DNA of 9,004 nucleotides from Planctomycetota bacterium (GTDB lineage Bacteria; Planctomycetota; B129-G9): contig JAUWEX010000032.1 of the NCBI GenBank assembly GCA_030607235.1, positions 1-9,004 on the forward strand, in the 5' to 3' direction. A model generated the notes under the pieces. The model made no database searches. It worked only from the letters and a program-made list of their open reading frames with translations, and was not told the DNA's origin. Shown one piece after another: positions 1 through 6,353 of this stretch (the stretch's first letter is position 1; every line of letters begins with the position of its first letter). A program made the position numbers and the translations under genes.

Positions 1-527
1 AGCACCGCGATTGTGCGGCCGCCGGCCTTGAGCGCGCCCTCGTGTGCCGCCGAGTCTATGCCGCGCGCCAGCCCGCTTACGATCGTAAATCCGCGCGCCG
101 CGAGTTCCATCGCGATGCGCTCGGACTGGTTGCGGCCGTAAAGACTGCAACGCCGCGCGCCGACTATGCCCACCGCGAGCGCGTCGGTTTTTTTCAGTTC
201 GCCGCGCACGTACAGCAGTATCGGCGGCGTGTGGATGTGCCGCAGCGATTCGGGGTATTCGTCCGACCAGAACGGCACGATGCGCACCTCGTGCTGCTCG
301 ACCAGCGCGATCTCGATTTCGAGGTCGGCCTCTTTTTTGGCCACGCCGATTCGCGCGGCGATGTCACGCCGGATGTCGGGGACCTGTGCGATCTGTCGCT
401 CGGGGGCTTTGAGGATCGCCTCCGCCGAGCCGAAGTGCTCGTAGAGTTTCAGAAACGTGCGCGAGCCAAGTCCGCTGGTCATGTTCAGCACGAGCGCGGC
501 CCGGATGTCTTTTTCGCTCAATCCCAT
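1..527 (-). CDS. dprA: DNA processing protein DprA (Smf), 3' end beyond window
   Basis: DprA binds incoming single-stranded DNA in the cytoplasm and loads RecA during natural transformation; it is also common in bacteria not known to be competent. The visible 175 codons hold an N-terminal helical region (residues about 1-70, with GLGSRTFLKL resembling the SAM-like fold) and the start of the Rossmann-type DprA core. Core signatures seen are YPESLRHIHTPPILLYVRG, then VGARRCSLYGR, then the hallmark SGLARGIDSAAHEGALKAG. The ATG at 527-525 lies inside the last codons of aroB, so the genes overlap by 10 bases and are probably translationally coupled. The gene is cut by the left window edge, not by a stop. 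Family identity is secure from the motifs; whether the C-terminal winged-helix domain is present cannot be seen. Confidence 0.95.
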   Translation of the reverse strand, partial: MGLSEKDIRAALVLNMTSGLGSRTFLKLYEHFGSAEAILKAPERQIAQVPDIRRDIAARIGVAKKEADLEIEIALVEQHEVRIVPFWSDEYPESLRHIHTPPILLYVRGELKKTDALAVGIVGARRCSLYGRNQSERIAMELAARGFTIVSGLARGIDSAAHEGALKAGGRTIAV

Positions 528-1603
528 CCGGCGTCCTTCAGTAGTTTTGCGATGTCCTTCGTCGTATGGCCGCCGACGATCCCGACTTCACCGATGCGGC
601 GCGGCAGGACGAGCGTTATCGTCGACCCGCGTGTCTTTTTGTCGCGCGCCGTCAGTCGCGGAAGCCGCTTTTGCAGTGCGGCGGGGATGCGCACGGGCAG
701 GTCGAACTTCGCCAGCAGGTCGGATAATTTATGCAGCGTCGTTGCGGAACACATTTTTTTCAGCACCGCGATTTTCGCCGCCGCGACCATCCCCATCGCC
801 ACCGCCTCGCCGTGCCGGATGCGCCCGTGCCCGGCGGCGGTCTCGACGGCGTGGCCGACGGTGTGGCCGAAATTCAAAATCATGCGTCTGCCGCTTTCGC
901 GCTCGTCCTGCCCGACGACTCCGGCCTTGAAGCGCGCGCACGCGGCGATGATTCCGGCGAGCACTTTCGGATTGCGCGCCTTTATCGCCTCGGTCTCGCG
1001 GGCGATGCGCGCGAAAAGACGCGCGTCGCCGATGACGGCCGTTTTTATCACCTCGGCCATGCCCGCGTTGAAGTCGCGCGTGCTCAGCGTCGCCAGTGCA
1101 CACGGGTCGATCAGGACGATACGCGGCTGGTGAAACGCGCCGACGATGTTTTTGCCTCCGGGCAGGTTGACGCCGGTTTTGCCGCCGATGCCGGAGTCTG
1201 CCTGCGCATTGAGCGTCGTGGGAATTTGCGCGAATGGTATGCCGCGCATGTAAACCGCCGCCGCGAAGCCCGCCATGTCGCCGATTGCGCCGCCGCCGAA
1301 CGCGACCAGCGCGTCGTCGCGCCCGGTTCGCGCTTTCAGCATTTGCGCGCACAACCGCTCGACGACCGAAAGTTTTTTCGCCGCTTCGCCGCGCGGCACG
1401 CGCAAAGTAACGACCTCGCGCAGTTTCGCAAGGTCGGCGATGATTTTTTTCGCGTGGGTCTTCGCCAGCAGCGCGTCCGTTACGATGACGATGCGCCCGC
1501 CGGCGAAACGCTTCGCGATGATTTCCGGCGCGCGCGCCAGCAGCCCTTCGTCGACGATGATTTCCGTCCGGGCGGTGTCGGTCTTGAGGTGCAAACGTTT
1601 CAT
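518..1603 (-). CDS. aroB: 3-dehydroquinate synthase AroB
   Basis: AroB converts DAHP to 3-dehydroquinate, the second step of the shikimate pathway, using NAD+ and a divalent metal in the cytoplasm. At 361 residues it has the usual family length. The NAD-binding glycine stretch GGGAIGD is at residues 103-109, followed by the substrate-pocket stretch PTTLNAQADSGIGGKTGVN and KNIVGAFHQP. Expected metal ligands are E184 in GMAEVIK, H247 in NFGHTVGH and H264 in RHGEAV. The C-terminal RDKK (320-323) is also typical. The ATG at 1603 overlaps the activase stop as ATGA and is preceded by AGGAGG at 1611-1616, seven bases upstream, which fixes the start. All catalytic motifs are intact. It sits between an activase and dprA, an order that suggests shared transcription and not shared function. 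Confidence 0.97.
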   Translation of the reverse strand: MKRLHLKTDTARTEIIVDEGLLARAPEIIAKRFAGGRIVIVTDALLAKTHAKKIIADLAKLREVVTLRVPRGEAAKKLSVVERLCAQMLKARTGRDDALVAFGGGAIGDMAGFAAAVYMRGIPFAQIPTTLNAQADSGIGGKTGVNLPGGKNIVGAFHQPRIVLIDPCALATLSTRDFNAGMAEVIKTAVIGDARLFARIARETEAIKARNPKVLAGIIAACARFKAGVVGQDERESGRRMILNFGHTVGHAVETAAGHGRIRHGEAVAMGMVAAAKIAVLKKMCSATTLHKLSDLLAKFDLPVRIPAALQKRLPRLTARDKKTRGSTITLVLPRRIGEVGIVGGHTTKDIAKLLKDAGWD

Positions 1604-2388
1604 TGCGCGGCCTCCTGCAATGCGACCAGCGCCGCGCCGAGCGCGCCGACGGTCTGCGGGTTTTCCGGCACGACGACCCGGGCCGACAGCACCTCGCGCA
1701 ACGCGCTGACCACGCCCACGTTATGCGCGACCCCGCCGGTCAGCACGACCGTCTCCGTCGCGACCGCGCCGTGCAACGACGAGAGCATCCCGGCGACGCG
1801 CTGGGCGACCGAGCGGTTGAGCGCGGCAAGGATGTCGGCGACGGCTGCGCCCCGCGAGATAAGCGAGATGACCTCCGACTCGCCGAACACGGTGCAGGTG
1901 CTGGCGAGTTCGATTCTGGTTTTCGATTCCAGAGAGCGGCGTCCAGCCTCTTCGACCGGCACGTGCAGAGCCGCGGCCATGACCTCCAGAAACCGGCCCG
2001 TGCCGGCGGCGCACCTGTCGTTCATCGCGAAATCGTCCGGCCAACCTTGCGCGGTAAGGAGGATGGCCTTGGTGTCTTGGCCGCCCATGTCGATGACCAA
2101 TCCCGCGCCGGGGCACAGATCTGCCGCACCTCGCGCGTGGCAGATGATCTCGCTTATCGCGCGGTCGCGAAAGACAACGTTCTCGCGGCCATAGCCGGTG
2201 GAGACCGCGCCGGAGATCGCGGATACGTCCACCTCCGCCGCCCGCACCGTCTCGTCGCGCAGGTCTTCGGCGGTTGCGGCCATGTCGGGTCGTGTCGGAC
2301 GGACGACGGCCGCCAGCACGCGCCTTGTGTCGTCTATGATGACCGCGTCGGCGGAAACCGAGCCTATGTCTATGCCGAGATAAAACAT
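1600..2388 (-). CDS. CoA-substrate-specific enzyme activase, BadF/BcrA/HgdC family
   Basis: This is an ATP-dependent activator of the type that drives one electron into 2-hydroxyacyl-CoA dehydratases or benzoyl-CoA reductases. Proteins of this size act as homodimers sharing one [4Fe-4S] cluster. The 262 residues match single-domain HgdC in length. The N-terminal actin/Hsp70-like phosphate loop LGIDIGSVSADAV is at residues 4-16 and the second ATPase motif VIDMGGQDTKAI at 98-109. The cluster cysteines fall in DRCAAGTGRFLE (C126) and STCTVFGESEV (C165), close to the C127/C166 pair known from Acidaminococcus HgdC. A third phosphate motif, VLTGGVAHN, is at 215-223. No dehydratase partner is in the window, so the target is unknown. 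It is the first gene of the operon with aroB (ATGA overlap). No Shine-Dalgarno is visible before the ATG, but the start matches the family N-terminus. Confidence 0.93.
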   Translation of the reverse strand: MFYLGIDIGSVSADAVIIDDTRRVLAAVVRPTRPDMAATAEDLRDETVRAAEVDVSAISGAVSTGYGRENVVFRDRAISEIICHARGAADLCPGAGLVIDMGGQDTKAILLTAQGWPDDFAMNDRCAAGTGRFLEVMAAALHVPVEEAGRRSLESKTRIELASTCTVFGESEVISLISRGAAVADILAALNRSVAQRVAGMLSSLHGAVATETVVLTGGVAHNVGVVSALREVLSARVVVPENPQTVGALGAALVALQEAAQ

Positions 2389-2397
2389 CGCGCCGCT

Positions 2398-2426
2398 ATT
2401 CTATTTGACGCGGCCCCGATATTCAA
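2398..2426 (-). promoter_or_regulatory. Sigma70-like promoter of the activase-aroB-dprA operon
   Basis: On the minus strand a -35 box TTGAAT (2426-2421) and a -10 box TAGAAT (2403-2398) are separated by exactly 17 bases. The -10 matches the consensus at five of six positions. Only nine bases separate the -10 box from the activase ATG at 2388, so the predicted transcript starts two or three bases before the codon. The -35 box lies a few bases past the T-run of the upstream terminator. Confidence 0.7.
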
Positions 2427-2434
2427 TCCAATAA

Positions 2435-2462
2435 AAAACCCGCCTCACGGGAGACGGGTTTT
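2435..2462 (-). terminator. Intrinsic terminator after the glutamine synthetase gene
   Basis: The arms 2435-2446 and 2451-2462 form a 12-pair stem around a 4-base loop. On the minus strand the single non-Watson-Crick pair is a U-G wobble, while on the plus strand it would be a C-A mismatch. The minus transcript also ends in a T-rich run (2438-2431). Orientation and position, 25 bases after the stop codon, assign it to the glutamine synthetase gene. Confidence 0.88.
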
Positions 2463-2486
2463 CGTTTGCCTGTGTTTGCCTTTGCG

Positions 2487-4019
2487 TTACATTTCGTGCA
2501 GGTATCGGTACATGATCTTGCGCGCCTCGATCAGGCGGTCTTTGTTGGAGAGTTGCGAAAGTCGCATGTTCATGTCCTTGTCATTTTTGTCGAGCAGGCG
2601 TTTTATCGCGAAATCGATCGCGGCCTTCGGGAAGGCTCCGCGCTCGAAAATCCTGCGGTTCTTTTGCAGCGCCCTGGCCGATTCGAAGCACGACTGCGGC
2701 AGCGATTCCAGCCGGTCGGCGATTTTGGAGACGTTGCCGACGACATACAGTTTTTGCGCGACCTTGAGGCCGTCTTTCATCGTCAATCCGTGCTCCGCCG
2801 CAACGCACATCGCCGCGAGAAGCAGGTAAACGTCGGCCGAGCCGTCGGGCACACGGAACTCGATCGTCTGGCGTTCGTAGTCGCGGACGAAAGGTTCGAT
2901 CTGGTCGGGGTTGGCCTTTTTGTCCAGGTTGCCGACGTTCTGCCAGCCCAGCGGCACGCGCACGAGCGCCGAGCGATTGCCCTTGCCCCAGCAGACCAGC
3001 GTCGGCGCTTCCTGGTGCGCCACCAGCCGCAGATAGGCCGAGGGCACGGTGTTGCCGAAGGCCGTGAGGCTGGGCGCGAGCGTTAGCAGCCCGGCGATGA
3101 TTTTGCGCGATGTGTCGGTCAGACGACCCCTGCGGTCGATCACCTGCTGTTCGCCGTCTCTGAAGAAGTGGAGGTGGATGTGCAGGCCGCTGCCCGCGTC
3201 GCCCTCGTCGATTTTGGGCGCGAACGAGGCGTTGTAGCCGTGCTTCATCGCCACGCAGCGGATGACCCACTTGGCGAGCATGATATCACGGGCCGCCTTT
3301 TCGATCGGCGAGGGCAGGAACTCGATTTCGTATTGCTCCATGTGCTTGCCGTCGATATCGGGCCGCTCGCTGCTGATTTCGGTGATATTGCCGACTTCGG
3401 AGTGGCAGTATTTCACCGAGCCGGTGATTTGCGCGATGGCCAGCATGATTTCGTCGACGACCGCCGACATCTTGCTGAAGGGCGCGGCTTCGTGGTACAG
3501 GCTCTGCGGCTGCGCGGGGAACAGTCCCGCGGGGTCGAACATCAGGTAGAATTCCACCTCGCCCATCGCCTGCAGTTCGATGCCGGTCTTTTTTTGCAGG
3601 CTAATTGCGCATTTTGCAAGGATGTTGTCGCAGGAAGTCGGCGCGGGCTTGCCGTTTTTGTCGAAGAAGCGGCAGAACACGCTGAGTGTGTTTTCGCTGA
3701 ACGGGTCGAGAAACGCGGTGCTGTAAATCGGCACGACGTACAGATCGCTTGAGGCCGGATCGATCATGCCTTTGAAAATGTTGGAGCCGTCGACGCGCTC
3801 GCCTTCGGCGAGGATGCATTCGATCTGGCGGTAGTTCAGCACCGGCACCTTGAGTTCCTTGAGCCGCCCGTCGTAGGCCGGGTAGCGCAGGCGGACGTTG
3901 GTGATGCCGCGCCTTTCGATGATGTCGAGCAGGTCTTCGCGCTGAAAGTCTTCGGGCAGTTTGCCCAGTTCCCGCACGAGCGGGTTCGCGTGCAGGCGTG
4001 TCGGATCGTGTTCGGACAT
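2487..4019 (-). CDS. Type I-like glutamine synthetase family protein
   Basis: Glutamine synthetase makes glutamine from glutamate, ammonia and ATP in the cytoplasm as a dodecamer. The 510 residues carry the full set of active-site blocks: VDGSN (76-80) followed by DPAS-SDLYVVP, the metal-site GEVEFYL (153-159), QYEIEFLP (229-236), GSGLHIHLHF (277-286), RLV with a following glutamate (R331, E337), NRSALVR (348-354) and IEFRVPDGSADVYL (386-399). The FDGSS consensus appears as VDGSN and the usual NLYDLP adenylylation site is not evident, although Y425 in KLYVVG lies in the right region. It may therefore escape GlnE control. A clear GGAGGAA at 4034-4028, eight bases before the ATG, supports the start. 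Because the sequence diverges from classical GlnA, a gamma-glutamyl-amine ligase of the same superfamily is possible. The gene is single, with its own promoter and terminator. Confidence 0.88.
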   Translation of the reverse strand: MSEHDPTRLHANPLVRELGKLPEDFQREDLLDIIERRGITNVRLRYPAYDGRLKELKVPVLNYRQIECILAEGERVDGSNIFKGMIDPASSDLYVVPIYSTAFLDPFSENTLSVFCRFFDKNGKPAPTSCDNILAKCAISLQKKTGIELQAMGEVEFYLMFDPAGLFPAQPQSLYHEAAPFSKMSAVVDEIMLAIAQITGSVKYCHSEVGNITEISSERPDIDGKHMEQYEIEFLPSPIEKAARDIMLAKWVIRCVAMKHGYNASFAPKIDEGDAGSGLHIHLHFFRDGEQQVIDRRGRLTDTSRKIIAGLLTLAPSLTAFGNTVPSAYLRLVAHQEAPTLVCWGKGNRSALVRVPLGWQNVGNLDKKANPDQIEPFVRDYERQTIEFRVPDGSADVYLLLAAMCVAAEHGLTMKDGLKVAQKLYVVGNVSKIADRLESLPQSCFESARALQKNRRIFERGAFPKAAIDFAIKRLLDKNDKDMNMRLSQLSNKDRLIEARKIMYRYLHEM

Positions 4020-4047
4020 TTCGCTTGTTCCTCCGGTTTTTTTGCGT

Positions 4048-4072
4048 GATTAGGATACTCTGTTGTCTAATC
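4048..4072 (-). promoter_or_regulatory. Inverted repeat in the glutamine synthetase leader
   Basis: GATTAG at 4048-4053 and CTAATC at 4067-4072 are perfect complements separated by 13 bases. They lie between the predicted transcription start and the Shine-Dalgarno sequence. This could be a leader hairpin or a repressor operator, and it may be chance. No known riboswitch is recognised. Confidence 0.3.
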
Positions 4073-4082
4073 GGAATTCTGT

Positions 4083-4110
4083 ATTATATTACTTTGGCTT
4101 ATCGGCGCAA
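4083..4110 (-). promoter_or_regulatory. Promoter of the glutamine synthetase gene
   Basis: A perfect minus-strand -10 box TATAAT occupies 4088-4083. A weaker -35 candidate, TTGCGC, lies at 4110-4105 after a 16-base spacer. The predicted start gives a leader of about 55 bases that ends in the Shine-Dalgarno sequence. No sigma54-type -24/-12 pair is seen, so NtrC-style control is not supported by the sequence. Confidence 0.6.
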
Positions 4111-4136
4111 CATGCGTTTACGGGCGGCGGGAAATT

Positions 4137-4304
4137 ATGCGAGAGAAAAGCCATCTTAAATACGGTCGGGAGCACATCGTGCTTGACTTGCCCGACGGCC
4201 CGGCGTGGCTCGAATTGCACCCGGACGATGCGGCGCGCCCCGTCCCGAAGCCAGCAACAACCAGTGGCTCGACTACCTCGTCGGTTGCGCCGTCGCCGCC
4301 TTGA
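4137..4304 (+). pseudogene. N-terminal fragment resembling LarA (DUF2088 lactate racemase family)
   Basis: The frame from ATG 4137 encodes 55 residues. The first 35, including LKYGREHIVLDLPDG and AWLELHPDDAARPVP, resemble the start of LarA-type proteins (YG-x4-LDLPD-x-LEP). Full LarA proteins have about 420 residues, so over 90 percent of the gene would be missing. After the proline-rich PVPKPA the frame becomes a low-complexity Ser/Thr stretch and stops, which suggests coding sequence ends near 4250. A second frame (4205-4399) then looks more protein-like, so this could instead be one small gene with a frameshift. No strong Shine-Dalgarno precedes the ATG. The LarA link rests on pattern recall of a short region only. 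Confidence 0.4.
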
Positions 4305-4399
4305 TCCAGGGTGCGATCCTCCCCGGAACAGACGCAAGGACCATAACGAAGAAGACGAAGACACGACTTTCCGATCTGCAAGGAAGGAGAAGCAGATGA
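4205..4399 (+). CDS. Small uncharacterised ORF overlapping zinc-ribbon copy A
   Basis: I do not recognise this 64-residue frame. It opens at GTG 4205, but the convincing part starts near 4250 with NNQWLDYLVGCAVAALIQG, an amphipathic or weakly hydrophobic helix, and ends in a basic tail KKTKTRLSDLQGRRSR. Its TGA overlaps the next ATG as ATGA, the usual layout of translationally coupled genes. The tail motif TRLSDLQ nearly repeats the TRLSDIQ motif at the start of the next protein, so the 3' end may be a decayed partial duplicate of that gene. The overlap with the LarA-like fragment in another frame suggests a frameshift or a junction between two scraps. The real start is not known. Confidence 0.3.
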   Translation: MARIAPGRCGAPRPEASNNQWLDYLVGCAVAALIQGAILPGTDARTITKKTKTRLSDLQGRRSR

Positions 4400-4612
4400 C
4401 CGACTCCGAAAAGCGAACGAGGCTGTCCGACATTCAGAATAGCGGCCCGCGCGGTTTGGAATGCCGCAAATGCGGGTGCAGGCATTTCCGTGTTCTCTAT
4501 ACACGCCCCGCATCCCACGGGGGGATTTTGTGTCCGGCAAATTGAGCGTAGAGTGCGCCGGCGGTTTGCGCCGGAGCCAACGCATTGCGTGATAATGCGT
4601 TATGAAAAAACA
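4396..4612 (+). pseudogene. Broken zinc-ribbon gene, copy A (NrdR-like zinc finger)
   Basis: The ATG at 4396, preceded by GGAAGGAGA, opens a 49-residue frame ending at TGA 4543-4545. Residues 9-44 match the intact copy B at 6457-6684: RLSD-I-QNSGPRGLECRKCG, then HFRVLY-RPASHG. The first Cys pair of a zinc ribbon is kept (CRKC), but the frame ends in GGILCPAN with no second pair. A YEKT-like tail matching the end of copy B survives in another frame at 4601-4612. There are 73 bases between the end of the homologous block and this tail, against 54 in copy B. A net gain of 19 bases and rearrangement therefore destroyed the second zinc knuckle. The fold resembles the zinc ribbon of NrdR but without an ATP-cone. 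Such short ribbons are common in phage-derived DNA, which is inference here. Confidence 0.65.
4579..4601. repeat. Perfect 8-base inverted repeat overlapping a TATA-like box
   Basis: AACGCATT (4579-4586) and AATGCGTT (4594-4601) are perfect complements around seven bases. The sequence GATAAT (4591-4596), a possible -10 box, lies within it. It sits in the extra DNA that distinguishes broken copy A from copy B. A suitably spaced -35 box is not evident. Confidence 0.5.
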
Positions 4613-4805
4613 TCCCGAAGGTGCGCAAAACGGCACGATCCTTGCTTCAGTAAGGCGGTTTCGGCAACGTAAAAAAGACGAAAAAAACAAAAAAAACCGA
4701 GACTTTTTTGCCTCTCATGTGTCTGGATGTATAGCGAAGAACTCTAAATCCGTGGGCTCGCCCCGAATGGAATTTTGATGCTTGCCTATATTGGGAGAAG
4801 TGCCG

Positions 4806-5025
4806 ATGAAAACAATCAGCGTAATCGCATTGACCGTCGTTTCCACGTCCACCCTTGGCCGCTCCCGTGGTGTTCCAGACAGATACTTACTCATTCCCGC
4901 TTTCGCCCAACGACGAAACACTGACATTCGATCAATTCAACATAGCTGGCGGCATAGTGGTGATACCCAAGGGCGAGAAACTGCCGAAACCCGCCGCAAA
5001 ACCAATGGTCTACAACAAGGCATAG
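4806..5025 (+). pseudogene. Frameshifted signal-peptide gene, possibly choice-of-anchor E type
   Basis: ATG 4806, behind GGGAGAAG at 4793-4800, encodes MKTISVIALTVVSTSTLG, a classical signal peptide. The frame then turns nonsensical. The next frame continues from 4861 as APVVFQTDTYSFPLSPNDE, then TLTFDQFNIAGG and a basic, proline-rich tail, and ends at TAG 5023-5025. A one-base loss near 4857-4860 would restore a protein of about 73 residues with a cleavage site around LGAA-PVV. The TLTFDQFN stretch resembles the start of choice-of-anchor E domains found in PEP-CTERM proteins, but only about 30 of some 150 residues remain. The stop lies four bases before the radical SAM start, so the two were probably translated from one message. 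A sequencing error instead of a real mutation cannot be excluded. Confidence 0.55.
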
Positions 5026-5029
5026 GCAA

Positions 5030-6313
5030 GTGGGCTTCATAGATAAGGCACGGCATCTCATTTCCGGCAAGCAACAGCAACACCACAGCGGAGAGGACGA
5101 CCCGGGACTCGCGTCTCGCGGGAGATTCCTGCACGTCAGGTTGGACACCGGCCTGCGTTGCAACCTGCGCTGCAAGATGTGCTTCTTCTCCACCACTGCG
5201 CTGAATATCCCCTTCAAGCAGATGACGATAGAGCGCTTCCGCATCATCATGGAGAGGATCGCACCACATACTGAAAAGATGGCACTCTCGTGTGCAGCCG
5301 AGCCCCTGATGTCGAGGTGTTTCTTCGACGCGCTCAAGGAGGTTGACAGCTACGAAATTCCCTACCTCTACCTGATAACAAACGGCACGCTGCTGGACCG
5401 GGCGGCGGCGGAGAGACTGCTGGACTCGTCACTGGACAAGGTCTGCGTCTCGCTGGACGGCACCACGGAGAAGACCCTGGCAAAGATCCGCCCCGGGGCC
5501 AGCTTCAAGAAGATTAAGGTGAACCTGCAACAGTTCATAAAGATTAGAGATGAGCGCGGCCAAACATCCCCCCTCCTGTCGCTGAACATGGTGTTGATGC
5601 ACTCCAACATACGGGAGGCACCGGCGCTTGTGCGGCTGGCGGACGAACTGGGTGCGGACGCGGTCTTCTACCGGCACTTGGTGCCGTGGTCGCGCTTGGA
5701 CATCAGAAGAGAATCGCTCTGGTACCACAAGAATGCGGCGAACCGGTACCTTGACGAAACGCGGGCGCTCGCGGAAGAACTGAAGATAGGAGAGGTGGCG
5801 ATCCCGCCGAACTTCTCCGAGGTCAAGAAAAAACCGGACGGAATGCTGAAGTGCCGTATGCTGATGAACGAGATACAGATAACCACAAACGGACACGTGA
5901 TGCAGTGTGGCGGCTGGACCGGCAAATCGCTGGGAAATATCTACAGGCAGACGTTCGAAGAGATATGGAGCAACCCACGCTGGGTGGATCTGCGTAGGGT
6001 GGTAGACGGCGCCGAGAAGATACCGGAAGGGTGCCTCGGGTGCCCGGAGGTCGCCGGCGGAGACGTGAACGACCCGCGCACATTTACGGAGCCGCCGCTG
6101 CTCGGCACGGACAACTTCAAGGTGGCGCTCCGCGAAATGGAGTCGGACGACCAAGAATCGCAGAGGCGAGGTGTTGACAGGATGCTCATGGATTACGCCT
6201 GCTACATGGACCTCTCGAAGGACTACGACTACCGCCTGGGAGGCGACTTGGCAACGGTGGTCGAACACTGGAAAGCCCACTGCCGGAAGACTCTGGAAGA
6301 GAGAGGGCCATGA
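5030..6313 (+). CDS. Radical SAM/SPASM domain protein of unknown substrate
   Basis: Radical SAM enzymes reduce S-adenosylmethionine with a [4Fe-4S] cluster to start radical chemistry. The cluster motif C-x3-C-x2-C is at C44, C48 and C51 (TGLRCNLRCKMC). A SAM-binding-like strand follows (ALSCAAEPLMS, 86-95), then ITNGTLLD (116-123) and VSLDGTTEKTL (140-150), typical of the barrel. A SPASM/twitch-like C-terminal domain shows C275, C293, C335 and C338, with QITTNGHVMQC, SLGNIYRQTFEEIW and CLGC. Fewer cysteines than a full seven-cysteine SPASM suggest one auxiliary cluster. The 427-residue length includes a tail after residue 340 holding C391 and C418. GTG 5030 is the only sensible start, since the N-terminus before residue 44 matches the family (RGRFLHVRLDT); AAGG precedes it by nine bases. 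Relatives act in peptide modification, sulfatase maturation or cofactor synthesis. No substrate gene is clear here. Frequent AGA, AGG and ATA codons mark it as foreign to its neighbours. Confidence 0.9.
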   Translation: MGFIDKARHLISGKQQQHHSGEDDPGLASRGRFLHVRLDTGLRCNLRCKMCFFSTTALNIPFKQMTIERFRIIMERIAPHTEKMALSCAAEPLMSRCFFDALKEVDSYEIPYLYLITNGTLLDRAAAERLLDSSLDKVCVSLDGTTEKTLAKIRPGASFKKIKVNLQQFIKIRDERGQTSPLLSLNMVLMHSNIREAPALVRLADELGADAVFYRHLVPWSRLDIRRESLWYHKNAANRYLDETRALAEELKIGEVAIPPNFSEVKKKPDGMLKCRMLMNEIQITTNGHVMQCGGWTGKSLGNIYRQTFEEIWSNPRWVDLRRVVDGAEKIPEGCLGCPEVAGGDVNDPRTFTEPPLLGTDNFKVALREMESDDQESQRRGVDRMLMDYACYMDLSKDYDYRLGGDLATVVEHWKAHCRKTLEERGP

Positions 6314-6353
6314 TCATCCCGTTGACCTAATCATCCGGAGGGCATTAGTTCGA

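Noticed and set aside
42..1133. Long plus-strand frames across 42-2194 and 1603-2829
   Set aside because: They are antisense to dprA, aroB and the activase, whose family motifs are unmistakable; GC-rich codon bias keeps the opposite strand open.
4118..4690. 190-residue minus-strand frame across the island start
   Set aside because: It shows no family motif and lies opposite the zinc-ribbon coding sequence, which has paralogue-supported codon conservation.
4602..4778. 58-residue plus-strand frame starting MKKHPEGAQNG with a lysine-rich middle
   Set aside because: No Shine-Dalgarno, and the start overlaps the YEKT tail of broken copy A in another frame. Poly-A tracts explain the lysines. It could be real but is not supported.
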